Assembly: GCF_001949145.1 (NCBI RefSeq)
Contig: NW_019091641.1
Location: 203,672-243,057 of the forward strand
Source: Acanthaster planci
Lineage: Eukaryota; Echinodermata; Asteroidea; Valvatida; Acanthasteridae
Direction: 5' to 3'
DNA: 39,386 bases
Position numbers and translations under genes: made by a program. The notes under the pieces were generated by a model. It made no database searches. It was not told the DNA's origin and worked only from the letters and a program-made list of their open reading frames with translations. This document shows positions 1 through 12,000 of the stretch, piece after piece. Positions within the stretch are counted from its first letter, which is position 1. Each line of letters opens with the position of its first letter.

Positions 1-176
1 TTTGGGTAAGAAGACTACTTTGGGTAAGAAGACTACGTAAGAAGAAGACTACTTTGGGTAAGAAGACTACTTTGGGTAAGAAGACTACGTAAGAAGAAGA
101 CTACTTTGGGTAAGAAGACTACTTTGGGTAAGAAGACTACTTTGGGTAAGAAGACTACTTTGGGTAAAAAGACTAC
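1..176. repeat. 18-bp tandem array containing 5' splice-site-like motifs
   Basis: The unit TTTGGGTAAGAAGACTAC is repeated and interrupted twice by a 16-bp variant GTAAGAAGAAGACTAC, at 37-52 and 89-104. The order 18-18-16 occurs twice, which gives a 52-bp higher-order period, followed by four further 18-bp units to base 176. The array runs off the left window edge. It lies in the GTF3C3 intron before the exon at 379. Each unit carries GGTAAG, the core of a U1-type donor site. Confidence 0.93.
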
Positions 177-378
177 TTTGCAGAGGACGAACTGGCTCAC
201 AAGCTGATTAACCTTCCAGTCCCTCCAAAACAATGAAAGTAGTATGCAAAAACTAATCCTGGACAACCTAGTCCAGCACCTGGTCCCCTGTTTAAAATGC
301 TCAGTAGATTGCGTTGTTGAACACTTTCCAAAAGTTGTGGATGGCACAGTGGTTCTTGGTTCTTGTCTGTACTTTCAG

Positions 379-3300
379 GCTCACCACCAGAACGGAGACA
401 TTGCATCAGCAGTGGACATCATGAATACTGCATTTTCCAAGCATCCAAAGTTGATCAGTTCAGAGGGTAGGAAACTGACTTTTATTTGTATAAGAAACGT
501 CCATTTTGTTTAAGTGACTCCGCCGAACTACAGTACTTCTCAAGGTTTGGCTGTGCAGCCATGGTAATTGGGCATTGTTCAAGGCCAAAATGTGCTCCCG
601 CAAGGTCATCATAAAGAGATAAAACATAAAAACATGGGTCTGAGATTTTCTCATCAGGTGAGCTTTCCAACCTGGATATGTTCACTGAGTAAATAGACAC
701 AGCACAGGCTTTGTGTGATGACTGACTTTCACCTGAATGTGCACAAATAGACTTCATATATCATGGGAGAGGAGTGTACATGTATTTCACTATGGTTGCC
801 CGACAGAAAAGGTGCTCTTTTACCTTCCTTTTTCAGAATATTTCCCGTCCTGACAGCAGTGCTCCAGTTCTACTTTCTTCGTGTTCCATCTCTTCTTTTG
901 CATAACCCTCAAGGCCTGTTCATACTTTAGGTTCAGGCGTATGCAAAAACCAAGTGGATTTGATGCCCTGAAATCTTTGCAGCGAATTTCACTTAAGTAG
1001 AAATGGGTTCAACTTTTGCAACTCGCAGTGCGAATATTTGATCTGATGTCGCAGAATCACATGCATGCTCGCAATGGTTCCAAATTTGAGCCGGCCTTTA
1101 GACTGCTAATTTGTTGCGTGTACTTTTGCTGCAGATGTGAATATGCTGGCTGAGCTGCACATCGCCAGTCGTCAGTACCAACGAGCTCTGCAGGTAATCT
1201 CGGACCACTGCGCAGTGGTTCTGCGATCTCAGAGCAGCTGTGACCACCTGGATCTGGAGCAACTCTCGCTGGCTGACCGAGAAACAAGGTGAGGAAATAT
1301 ATCCGAAGACTTGGGAGTCATTCCTGTTTTTTTGGGGATGCTCCACTTTGGGGAACGGAATGCATTCAAGCTGGGAATAGGCAGAGTGTCTCCGTGTGGA
1401 TCTAGCTGGAAGTATTGGCCCCAACTTGAAGTATCCCCTTACCAGCAACGAAAACACAGGGTCGTGGACAATTCTCCAATCAGGCCAAAACATGCACCCA
1501 GCTTAAGCGGCAAGCCCCTACATTTTAACAGAAATGGGTCGAGTTTGCTCAGTACATCCCATGCCAAAGCACACGTGGTAGGTTTCCACCAAGGGACTGT
1601 CGTCGCTTTGTAAAAAAACCCACCATCTCATGTTCCCGCTGGGATATGATATTTAATGTGACTGAGGATTACTGTGAACTTTTCTGCTGGAAGTCCCAAA
1701 ACAAACTCACCTCCTGTCTTTTTTGCTCATATTTACTTAGGCAAGACACAATGGAAGTTGAAGTCCCAGAGGGACTACCGATTGACCTTCAGGCCAAACT
1801 AGGAGTGTCCTTGATTCACTGCAGGCAATTCCTATCAGCAAAGGTGGGTTACCAGCCAAAACAAGGTTGTTGACCCTGGCCAGATACATGGGATTTTGGT
1901 TCCCACAGTCTTTGCAGAATTATTGGGGTTGTTTTCTAAGTGATGGCATGGCATTAGCCTTTTTGAAGCATGGTGGGCACAACAGGAGGGCACTATTTGG
2001 AAAGGGTAACTTTGGAGTAAACTGACTTGATTTACCAAAACCAAATGGCACCCTCCTATAGTTTCTGCAATAACTCAAATAGGCTATTTATAGATAAAAT
2101 GGGTCCACTCTCAGCTCCAGCAAAGTTTCTTTGCAGAAGTGGTTGCAAATGATGTACTTGACTTTGACCACGCCCAACCCAACAAGATGCTGTGTAACTG
2201 CTTTTGAGGTTAAAATCCATCTGATTATTATCTCTTACAGGAAGTGCTTTCCTTGTTGTATACAAAGGACCCCAACGACATAGGGGATCTTTACCTGGAT
2301 GTCGCCGAGGCCTATGTTGACCTGGGTATGTCTCACTGACTATTAATTCAACATATTCATGAGCCACAGAGCTTTTCATTGTCGATAACACGTTTCAAGT
2401 ACAGTGCCGAGTCCCTCACACACTCCCAGTCTGAAATCCTGGGCCAAATTTTGTGTCTGTGTTCATCATGGAATTGTGTGCCTATTATCACCATTTTGTG
2501 CTTGGAGCTCCAGCACAGAAATTTTGTGCTAGCCCCATCATTACAGAATCCTTCGTTTCAAGATGCATTTCCTGATCATGAGCAAAAATTCCTTGCTGAC
2601 GAGAAACATGTTTACTGTAAGTGCAGATGTTCCAGTTGTAGGGTTGGCCCTGGTCCACTTCAATTCTGTTACACAGAACTTTTGTTTCAAACAAAAAGCT
2701 GTGTCTTTTCATGTTTGGAAATTTGGGTAATTTTTCTTCACCTTGCAATGCTCAGGTTGCTATGACGAGTCTGTGCCATTACTGCAAGCACTAGTTGAAA
2801 CCAAAAATTACAATTTGGTAAGCTCATTTTCCTTTCAATACATATTTTGCATTTAAACTTAGTTTATTCCAGGACATTTCTGTCTTACCCAGGTGTATTG
2901 TCTGCTTTTATCACGTAACACATGTAGTGTATGTTTGACATTTGTTTAACATACCTGTGGATTGAGATTTGAAGCTTTTTATGGTGGAGGTAGCAAGTAA
3001 ACTAGATAGGTTTGCGGTAGCACCATGGAGAAAGTCTCCTGACGATGGAAAGAGCATACTGTCCAAAACGTTGAGTACCACCGGTTCTTTGCAGAACCCC
3101 AAATGCTCAAAATAGAGATGTATCCATGGTGCTACCGCGAACCTATCTAGTTTACATACCTGTGAATTACTAAGAATAATAGTGTTAGGTAATAAAGTGA
3201 TTGAAAACTATAGTTTACATTCGGAGGAGGAAGAACTATTTATCTTAAGAAGTGAACAGAATTCGAGAGAAATATTTTGAAAAAAAATGCCTAGGTGAGA

Positions 3301-6300
3301 TGCTGACGTGGGTCATCGATGTTGAAGGTGAGGAGTCAGATTTTGGTGTCAGAAGTGGGATTCATCATGTTGGTAACTTTCCAGTGTTAGTATTGAGAGC
3401 ACACATCTTTCCCTTACTAGCCTGCCGTGTGGCTCCGTTATGCCGAGAGTCTGACATCCTTGGGGAAGTTGGAGGAGTCAGCGATGGCCTATCGTCAGGT
3501 GCTCCAGAAAGCCCCCGGCCATCTGGATGCCCGAATGGCCCTGTCTACCATTGAGCAGCAACAGGGAAACTCAGACATAGCTCTGGAGCTCCTCTCCATG
3601 GGTAGACAAAATATCCTCACACTCTGCTGTCAAAAAGTACTATTCAGCTTGAGGATTCTGTGTTGTCTGACTACGGACAACTGCCCAAAACCTACAGTCC
3701 CCTTGTTCTATTTACATCCACTCTAGCTCACAAAAGAAATCTTTTTCAAGATACAGCTGCATTCTTACCGTATTACATACTTTCACATCCTAAACTGTGA
3801 ATTCATTTTGACCCATGGCTTTGAATGTGTGTTTGGTTTCTGATGCCCACCACTGGACCCTTTACACCTGCCTGCCCAATTTAAACAGAATCATGGTCCA
3901 GAAGACTCCTCAGTGTTTTGTCTGCATCTCAGTCGTTGGTTTCTCTTCCTATTTGAGTTTCTGGCAAGAAAGGCACTGCTTGAGTTGTAGATACTACATG
4001 ACAGCAATATTATAGTTGAGACCACTTAAGACCTTCACAAGACCACACAAGACCTCCTGTCTGAATTCAAGTCACAAGCTATTCAAATGAACTGCAGCAA
4101 AAACATTCCTTTGTCATTTTTCACTCTCAGTCTAATACTTGTGATTGGTCTTGAGCTTGGTCTTGTATGTGGTCTTGTGATGGTCTCGACTACAACAGTG
4201 CATAACAGGGACAAAAGATTCTACCTTTGCGAGCAACTAACAAGCACTCCCCATATCAGAAATATACAGTGTTTATAGGGACACTTGTTTTAAAAAATCT
4301 GTAAGGCCAGCAGTATGGGTTGTAAAAAAAAATGTAATACCGACTTTGGCCCTGAGTATGAAACCAAATGGGAATGACTTACAATTTCTGTCACTTCTCC
4401 TTCAGTTGAAAAGAGGTTAGGGTGGTTTCTGTCTATTTTTTATTTAGACAGTGAGGATGAGGCTGCCGCAGATGCACAGCTCATCTGGCAACGGTCCATG
4501 TTGAGGTACTCCAAGGGTCTGCTCAAGGAATTCACTCAAGACAGCCTTCTATTGCTGAATGCCTACCTCAACCAAGCTCCAGACAGAAACGGTAAAATGA
4601 GACAGACACACATGGCTCCTAGACTGTCTGAGAATCCTCAGTCACATGAGCGGAACAAAGACCCAATATGGTAGTTTAGAGAAGAATGACTGGAACAGCA
4701 TTCGAACCTTCACTTTGTGGTATTAAGACTGGTTGTAAGACTCACATGACTTCAGACTCACTTTTCGGGATTGAGTCACAAATGTGTCAGGTGGAGTGGA
4801 GAGAAAAGAAAACTTCAAACAGATGGAAATATTTCTTTTTTTGTAGTGCTGAAGCAACTTAAGGGTAATCTTGGTGTCATCAGCCATGCCAACTGGTTCT
4901 CTTTGTACTGCAAAACACTGGATGCCCTCATCAAGTTGGGCCAGAGAGAGATTGCAGAGAATTTCTCCAACACGGTCCTGACGTCCAAGAGATTCACCAG
5001 AGACCCTGCACAACGATTGGTAGGATGGGAAAAGTCGAAGACGGAAAATCTTTGGGGCGGGATAAAGGAAAAGTTGTACTTATGCATTGTTTATATTTTT
5101 AGACTCGGCATTAATTTGGGGTGTTTTCTAGAAAAACATGAATATATTATTTCCTTTCTTTTTCGTACTAGTTTCTGAGGAAGCTTTGGGAAGGAGGTTT
5201 GGGGAATGTAAGGAGTAGGGGAGTAAGTTTTGCTCAGCGGCAACAACATACATGCACATGGGCAAAGTCCATCTTTGCGAGAAACACATTTGTGATTTTA
5301 GCATCCTATTTGGAGCTTGGAGAGCTCTAAAATCTGTGATTTCAACAATAATATGTCTGACATAATCCAGTAGGCAGAATATAAATTAGCAGTCTAGGTT
5401 GCCCTTTATTTCAGTAAATCTGCCCCCATAAATTGGTATGGATTAAGAAGAGTGTGTAAGCCTGGAAGTCGAGGTTAGTGACAGATGTTTGCCTTCTTTC
5501 CATCCGCAGGATGTTGAAGTCATGGGCATCTGTGTCAGTTTCCTGAACTCCAACTACCGAAAAGTCTATGAGGACATGCGGCATATTGTGTCTAAAGTAA
5601 GCCGCCAGGAACATCTCCACACAAAGTTACAACTGTATTTGATAGCATAAGTGCCAGCTGGCAATTTGTTTAGCTATGTTTTTCTCAAGGATGACTTAAC
5701 GTCTTGTCTGTTGGTTTTGGTATTTCTACATATGTATTTTCAAGTGGTGAACATTGTCCATAAGACCGACACAAGACCTCACAAGACCTCAAACCTGAAT
5801 CCAAGTCACAAGCTGTCTATTTCAACTGCAAACAATGGTTGATTCGTGGTCACTGTTCTTCCTGCGCATGATCTGGTGTGCGGAATGTAGTTAAGACCTC
5901 TTCAGATAATCAAAAGACCCCACGAGACCAACACAAGACTTCCACTCTGAATTGAAATCACAGGTTCTTCAAATGCATGGTAGCAAAAGCATTTCTTTGT
6001 CATTAATCACCCTGTTACTTTTGACTGGTCTTCAGTCTAGCCTTGTGATTTTTTCATCTACATTACCACTCCATCTCTCCGTTTGGTTTTTGTTCCAGCA
6101 CCCTAACAGTACTGCTGCCTGGAATCTCTTCAGCTTTGTCACCAACCTAACCAACGACACACGACACCACAAGTTCTGCCTCCGAACTACGCTCAAAGTA
6201 CGTGAAGTACCAAAAAGGAAAAACAACCCCATAGTCCAGAGCCGCATTAGAAATGTGGTCTGCATTTTTGTGGTAATCTGGATGAGGCTGATACAATTTT

Positions 6301-8090
6301 TATTGTCGGAAACGGCCATTCAACTATTCAGTGCCAAAGAAATTTAAAAAAATTGTCAAGTTTTACATTGTGGATGTGAGTTGAAATTCCCAACCATTTT
6401 TTTTCTGCCAAGTGATTTGGCTGCCAAACCTGAATGAATAAAACAAAAGCTGTGCTGCTACTGCTACAGAGTTAAGTTCAACTGAACTATACAGTCAAAA
6501 CAGGGAATCATTTTCTGCCCCAGAAAAAATACTGAGGATCAAAAGATTTCGGAAACAGGCTCTGTATTAATCTAGTCACTTTCTTTCTCAGAAACCGTTT
6601 CTTAAGAATTTTTTTTTTCATCCAGAAACTACACAACAACTTTGCCCTCTGCATCCTGAATGGTCACAATGCTATGGTTAGTGGTACTTTCAAGAATGCC
6701 ATCGGGGAGTACACCAGGGGCTTCCGTCAGAAGCCTGATGACCCCTTCCTGACCTTCATGATTGGTATCTCCATCTGCCACATTGCTTGCCAGAAGTACA
6801 CCACCAAGAGACACTCGCTGATTGTGCAGGTGGGTGGGCAGGCTTTATAGTCATGAAAACAGTGGAAGTCATAAATGTACCGCTCTCACCTTACAGTTAT
6901 AATCATAAAGTTATAATCACTGCTGTACATTTGGGCAACTGTATCTGCCCCTCGCCAAGACAGCAGTTCATGTTCCAACCGTATCATACTCAAAAAAAAA
7001 AGTTAAGGACCACTTTTTACTTAACTTGTATTTTTTTCCAACCAATGAGTGGGGTGTAGTTCTTTCATTTTTTGTTTGTCTGGATGGTGTTCTTATTGGA
7101 ATAAATTTTTTTTTAAATGTTTCAAAACGTCAGATGCACATTTTCGGCCGTAAAATATCTCATACACAAAATAAAAAAGTGGTCCTTAACTTTTTTGAGT
7201 AGTGTAGTTACATATGCATGTTGGACATCTATGCACGTCAGATATTGTGGCCATGATTGAGTCAGAACACCATGGATGGTATCTAATCCCACAAATATCC
7301 ATTACCATATGCCATGGTTGAATGGCAAAGCTGGCAAACCTACTGGTTGAGTATTTTGTGGTCATCCCTTCTGGTGAGCCTTGTGATATATGTTTCCACA
7401 AGGAAGGATCTTAGCACAGAACCTCACAATGTTTTCAATATTTTCCCCTGGCTAGGCTTTTGCATTTCTTAAGAGATATGAGGAGTACAGAGGTGTAAGT
7501 CAGGAGACATGTTACAATATCGGCCGAGCTCTTCACGAAGTAGGTACGTTGTTAGGCAACGTCAGGTGTACTCGGCCAGGTTTTCTTAACTGAAGATTCT
7601 ACAGAATTGCACCCTTCATAACACTTTGTGTACATGTTTTTTAGGAATGTCATTTCTCCAACAGTTCCTTTTAGGCTGTACTTTTCTCAGTTTGAAAAAT
7701 TGAAGTGATCTTTAAAATGCCAAAAATGCTGTATTCTGTATGCCAGAAAATATTGATTAAATTGTCACTTTGACGCTTTTACAGGGATGAAATGTGTACA
7801 TTTCTTCCCGGTTTATATCTTTAAATTGTGGTGGAAAAGCTTATATGGGAATTTTAGATCATGAACCAGTTTTTGCAACAAAGTATTGAAACTTTCCCAT
7901 GTTTTCCACAACTGCAGGTTTGCTTCATATGGCTCTCCACTACTACCATAAAGGCCTGGATCTACCACAATCTAGTGATGACCCAAGATTTGACCTCCGC
8001 TGTGAGCTAGCCTTCAATTTGTCACTGATCTACAGGCAAAGTGGCAATGAGGAGATGGCCATAGAGATACTGAGCAAAAGTGTCATATGA
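379..8090 (+). CDS. GTF3C3: General transcription factor 3C polypeptide 3 (TFIIIC102), C-terminal part, 5' end outside window
   Basis: Subunit of TFIIIC, the factor that binds the A and B boxes of tRNA genes and recruits TFIIIB for RNA polymerase III in the nucleus. Exons: 379-466, 1135-1288, 1741-1843, 2241-2325, 2756-2817, 3421-3601, 4448-4591, 4847-5019, 5510-5596, 6099-6197, 6626-6829, 7456-7543, 7918-8090 (stop TGA). All introns are GT-AG and phases join without a break, giving 546 residues, about 60% of the 886 or so in human as I recall. TPR-type helix pairs are visible, for example around AVWLRYAESLTSLGKLEES (exon at 3421) and GLLHMALHYYHKGLDLP (last exon). Other family-like blocks are HPNSTAAWNLFSFV, RGFRQKPDDPFLTFMIG and CYNIGRALHEVGLLHMA. 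The missing N-terminal exons lie upstream of base 1. Identification rests on recalled similarity to animal GTF3C3; another TPR protein is unlikely given the whole-length match. Confidence 0.92.
467..1134 (+). other. GTF3C3 intron, no further feature seen
   Basis: Bounded by a GT donor at 467 and CTGCAG acceptor ending at 1134. Reading both strands I see no repeat with clear ends, no coding exon and no RNA gene. Confidence 0.7.
2944..3168 (+). mobile_element. Short inverted-repeat insertion with Penelope-like/hammerhead-like core
   Basis: Two 33-bp arms, 2997-3029 and 3123-3155, are reverse complements with one mismatch (core GGTAGCACCATGGA). The 93-bp loop contains CTGACGA (3039-3045), a TGGA/TCCA stem and AAAACGTTGAG, a layout like the hammerhead ribozyme region of Penelope-like retroelements. 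The expected GAAA is AAAA here, so ribozyme activity is doubtful. A direct repeat, ACATACCTGTGGATT (2949-2963) and ACATACCTGTGAATT (3154-3168), flanks the insertion and could be a target-site duplication. It sits inside the GTF3C3 intron 2818-3420. Family assignment is tentative. Confidence 0.6.
4012..4193 (+). mobile_element. MITE-like repeat, GACC-terminal family, copy A
   Basis: The left end ATAGTTGAGACCA and the reverse complement of the right end, GTAGTCGAGACCA, form imperfect terminal inverted repeats that continue inward through CACAAGACCACA-type blocks. The interior includes TATTCAAATGAACTGCAGC and TTTGTCATTTTTCACTC. The same interior recurs at 5759-5837, 5887-6050 and 18901-19033. 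No ORF of note. It lies in the GTF3C3 intron 3602-4447. Confidence 0.72.
5759..5837 (+). repeat. GACC-terminal repeat family, truncated copy B
   Basis: Begins with CATAAGACCGACACAAGACC and continues into CAAGTCACAAGCTGTCTATT, matching the left half of copy A at 4012. It then loses similarity before the second half. It is followed about 50 bp later by the longer copy C in the same GTF3C3 intron. Confidence 0.65.
5887..6050 (+). mobile_element. GACC-terminal repeat family, copy C
   Basis: Starts GTAGTTAAGACCTC and contains TTCTTCAAATGCATGG, AGCAAAAGCATTTCTTTGTC and CACCCTGTTACTTTTGACTG, the same order as copies A and D. The right terminus is degraded. The copy ends only about 48 bp before the acceptor of the exon at 6099, so it may supply the branch-point region of that intron. 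Confidence 0.68.
6982..7206. mobile_element. Tc1/mariner-like MITE with TA target sites
   Basis: Inverted termini read ACTCAAAAAA then GTTAAGGACCACTTTTT on the left (6987-7018) and their complement AAAAAGTGGTCCTTAAC then TTTTTTGAGT on the right (7174-7200). The outermost bases are TA on both sides, at 6982-6983 and 7205-7206, as for Tc1/mariner insertions. The 225-bp body is AT-rich without a transposase ORF, so it is non-autonomous. It lies in the GTF3C3 intron 6830-7455. Confidence 0.8.
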
Positions 8091-8297
8091 CATGTGCATG
8101 GCAAACATGCAGTAGCGTCATATGACGAATGTATGACAAAAAGGCAGATCAAATGGGAAGTGTCATATGACAAATGCTCGTCAAATGGCCACGTGTCATA
8201 CATCAAGTGCATGGCAAAAAAAGCTGCAGCATCATTTGACAAAGTACAGCAGTGGCCAATATCAGCATATGACAAGTGCAAAGCAAACTTGCAATAG
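8080..8297 (+). repeat. Codon-periodic repeat array at the GTF3C3 stop codon
   Basis: Six imperfect copies of a unit beginning GTGTCATATGAC start at 8080, 8115, 8160, 8193, 8229 and about 8265. The GTF3C3 stop codon is inside copy 1. Copies 2-6 are spaced by multiples of three and are open in the GTF3C3 frame up to TAG at 8295-8297, reading as a degenerate SYDKC-type peptide repeat. The 10-bp palindrome GTCATATGAC recurs. The default reading is 3' UTR; translation would need stop-codon readthrough. Confidence 0.75.
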
Positions 8298-8803
8298 TAT
8301 CTTTACTTGTGCACAAGCGGAAACCACTACAGTGCGGGCAGTCATTGCAATCCCAAATCTGAATCAGTAATCATAAGATTTTGACTGCAGGCGTGTCAGG
8401 ACAAGCTCGCGATGCCCCTGTGCATCAGTGTATCAATCCAAACACTGCTGCCATCTCAGAACTGGCACTGTAGATCTTTTGGTGGGATCATAAGCCACAT
8501 TGACAAGTAGTATCACCTGTCTATTTAACCTGACGTGCTCTCTAAGTAGACACCTTAAAACCAAGCAACAGAAAGGAAGAAGAACCATCAAGTAAACCAC
8601 CAGTGTGATCTTGTTAATGATACCGTTTATTGGCACAAATTCATTTCGATACAGAGTAACAAAAATCTAGGAGCACTTTTATTTTTGGACATCAAACGCT
8701 GTAGCTGACAACACTTTAGCATTGCTTGTACATTGTTTGAAGTATAGTCATTCCAGCTACCTTACAGTCATTTGTTTTGGGACATAACAGTGACAAACAT
8801 GTA

Positions 8804-8839
8804 AATAAACCCAACTATTTTTGTAAAAAGAGCAATAAA
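8804..8839 (+). terminator. Candidate polyadenylation signals of GTF3C3
   Basis: Two AATAAA hexamers, at 8804-8809 and 8834-8839, lie about 720-750 nt after the GTF3C3 stop codon and are followed by an A-rich stretch. They are the first good pair downstream on this strand, so they probably end the GTF3C3 3' UTR. Confidence 0.5.
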
Positions 8840-8908
8840 TATAAAAAAAACCCAGGCTGTTTCAGTAACGGTGGTTAAGGTAGGAGAGGGTAACTTTGGC
8901 AACTTTAA

Positions 8909-9083
8909 TACAGTCACACCTCATCAATAAGGGGTCCCTCAGACTCTGCTTATTACCTTGTTATAACAGAAGCCTTATACTTTCAGGAATTAAAAAAATG
9001 AAGAACAAAGGACTGACATTTCCTTTCCTTATAAGCAGATGGTTATATTTTAATAGTGCCATTAATAGCAAGGTTTGACTGTA
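8909..9083. mobile_element. pogo/Tigger-like MITE
   Basis: Ends with CAGTCACACCT at 8911-8921 and its near complement AGGTTTGACTG at 9071-9081, each next to TA (8909-8910 and 9082-9083). The terminus CAGTCRAACCT and the TA duplication are typical of pogo-type elements, and the inside keeps TTGTTATAACAGA-like sequence next to the end. The 171-bp body has no transposase. It lies just beyond the GTF3C3 polyadenylation signals. Confidence 0.75.
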
Positions 9084-12000
9084 TTCCCAGATCCCTGTTA
9101 AATTTTGCTGATTAACATCTCGTTATTTGGGCCAAACTTTCACACCCTGGGCCAGATAATGCATTGTCTGGATTTGAAAGTTAATACATTAGGATATTAT
9201 CTTTACATTTTTAACAAATGAAGTCCAAGGCATGTTTCTTACAAATTCCATACTCAAATGGAATTACATGTTCTGACATGTTGCACGATTAGGTTTGTGA
9301 AAATGGATGCCCCAAAAGTCTATTTATAAACTGACCATTTCTGTGTTGACTTTGATACAAATAAATTTGCCGCGATTACAAAATTGTAAAATAACCTTTT
9401 GGGGGGGGTGGGGCTGCCATAAAGTTAAGGAAAACACATATTCTCCGATTTTATCTGTTCAAATAAATATGTGGGCCTAACAACATGTATTGTTTGGCAT
9501 GCACAAGGGTTTATCCACTACCAAAAAAGGGCAACACTTCCCTTTGTTTTCTCCAAATGATGCAATCTACATTCAGAATTTGCATCTTGGCATGAATAGA
9601 AAAAGCCCTTTAAGCTTGTTATAGTTGAGCTCTGAAGACAAATGACAATATGTTCTATGCTTTCATGTTTAATTGAACAGATAAAAACGGAGAAAACATG
9701 TTTTCCTGAGAGGTGCTCTTTAATACACGAATAGCCTGCTAGAAAACTATGTTAATCCTGCCCTTTCAAGTGGTACTGTTGGGTGGTTTGGATGGAACTG
9801 TCAAAACAAAATTTGTTCCTTGTTTCGTTTAATTAGTATATTCAAGAACTACAACTGCAGAATTTGACATAGGAGCAATGCAAAGGATCTTACCTCTGAC
9901 ACTGTGACTCAGTTTCTTTATGATAGTCCCAGTAGACACCTTAGCCTATTGTACACTACCCCAGTGGAAAAAAAAAACCTTTAACAGGGGGCCCATGCCT
10001 TGCTGGAGGCCAATGGTCCAATTTCGATATTCAACCAGATACAGGGATGCGAGTGGGTAGTCAAAAAAGGGTTACGTAGAATGACGTGTGTCATATGCAT
10101 ATCATAATATACAACATTACTTAAGATCGCTCAGGATGCCCAAAATATGTACTGTACACTTGGGTGTACAGGCATGCATGGCATACATAGTGTGGACCTC
10201 AGCACAAAAAACGTCCACATAATGTAGGGTGCGACAGCATTCTGTGGACTCGCACACGTCCACAAAATGTTTTCCCCTCTCTGAAAAACAGTTTCAGAGG
10301 CATTTTGGGGTCAAGGTTATCTGTGGCAAAATGAAGAGGAACAGTCCAGGGAAACATCATAAAAAATCCAGCTTGAAGGAGTTATCCTAGTTGGAGAAAA
10401 AGGAGCATTTTTCTCAAGTTTCCTTAACCACAGGAGAACAAGGTGATGTCCACACTTTGTACATGTATGACATGTACAACCCACAACTTAATTTATGCTT
10501 AAAAGTATAAATATTTATGATATGCATATAACACACGACTTTCTACGTGACCACCTTTTCCGAGTAACAATGTGAGTGGGCTCTGACCTTTTGCCCAAGA
10601 TTTCAGGTACTCAGGAAAAGCTGTCCATGATATCTTCAACTCTTTTTAAGGGGGGGGGAAATCAGGCTATAGACCCTTATCATTGGGCAGCCATTCAAAG
10701 TAACGTAACCAAACTGAGTCTGGAAGGAGAAATAGTCTGTTCCCTTTTATCAATATGCAAAGTTGTATTGATATTGCCAATGGGTCTACAAGAACAAGAC
10801 AAACAGGGTAGCACCATGATAAAGGTCTGTTCCACCTGGACTTGCATCCCTGCAGAAATTGACCGAAATGTGGACCTGGCAAGGTCATCCAAGGTCAATT
10901 TTACAGCTCCATTGTCAACAGTGAGGCAACAGTTTACGCAGTGCAGAGCAGCCAGCGTCAGTTATGAACCAGAATCACATTTTAGCAATGCAAGATACTA
11001 GCAATATACAACATACTAGAGAGCCAGAAAATTTACCAAAAAACCTGGGGATTTCAAAGCACACACAAGGTGGCTTTACAAGTGGCAATGTGTGCAGGAA
11101 TTGAAGAGAGGTGGAGAAAAAAACAGCAGCCCACTTCTCTTTTCTTTGTGCAAGTGCCATTAGCCGATGGAACATTTGGGGCAAAACATACTTTTAGTAC
11201 AAATACACAAGAAGAGTCAAAAATATCCTAGGACACATAAATAACACTTCAATTTGATTTGAAATCTTAGGCATCTGAGCAACCTCCAGATGTTGGCCCA
11301 CAGTTGGGTAATCTTTCTATGCATAAATGCAAACAATTCTATAGACGTAAACAATTTGTATGGTAACAGAAACCTGTAAATATTGAAATAAAATTCTTGA
11401 TTTTCCATCATTACAATCTCAATGCATAAATTCAGGGTTGACGCATGGATTTCGCAATCACATTTAACTTTGTTTTGAACAAATGGTGGGATAAGAAGAC
11501 AGGAACACCTCAACAAGCTACCCTACATTGCAAGTTGAACTTTGCACTTAATTTGGAAAAAAAAAATAAAAAATTCATTTCTCATCCCTATACGTCAATT
11601 TCCCAGCAGGTTCCTTAGATGAGCTCTTTTGCTATTCACGAGCTCAACGTATTTATTATATGCACCAGGTTGCACCCTACTCGAATCAAAACGCTGCATG
11701 TCCAGCGAGGACAGCTTTGAAGGCCAATTCATATTCAATACAGACAAAGCTTTCCAGTCCAATGCTTTGTCCAGTGGATGTCTACTTGATCGCTTGCGAG
11801 TGTCCAGAAATGGGATAGCAGTGCCCCTAGCGTGTTGACTGCCTACATATACCTAGGGCCATTCTGTGCATAAGTTAAGAAAATTGATTCCCATGATGGC
11901 TTAAGAAAATGAAGGTATGCGACCACATATACGTGGTTTCAATATTCTAAGGGGGGAAGGAAAGGGGCACAAAGTAAAAAACTAAGCATACAAAACTCTT

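Noticed and set aside
181-240. Possible extra GTF3C3 exon after TTTGCAG
   Set aside because: All three frames meet a stop before a usable GT donor, so it cannot be an internal coding exon.
10576-11001. 141-codon open frame between GTF3C3 and RANBP3
   Set aside because: No domain, no splice or promoter support and no codon-like composition; consistent with chance in intergenic DNA.
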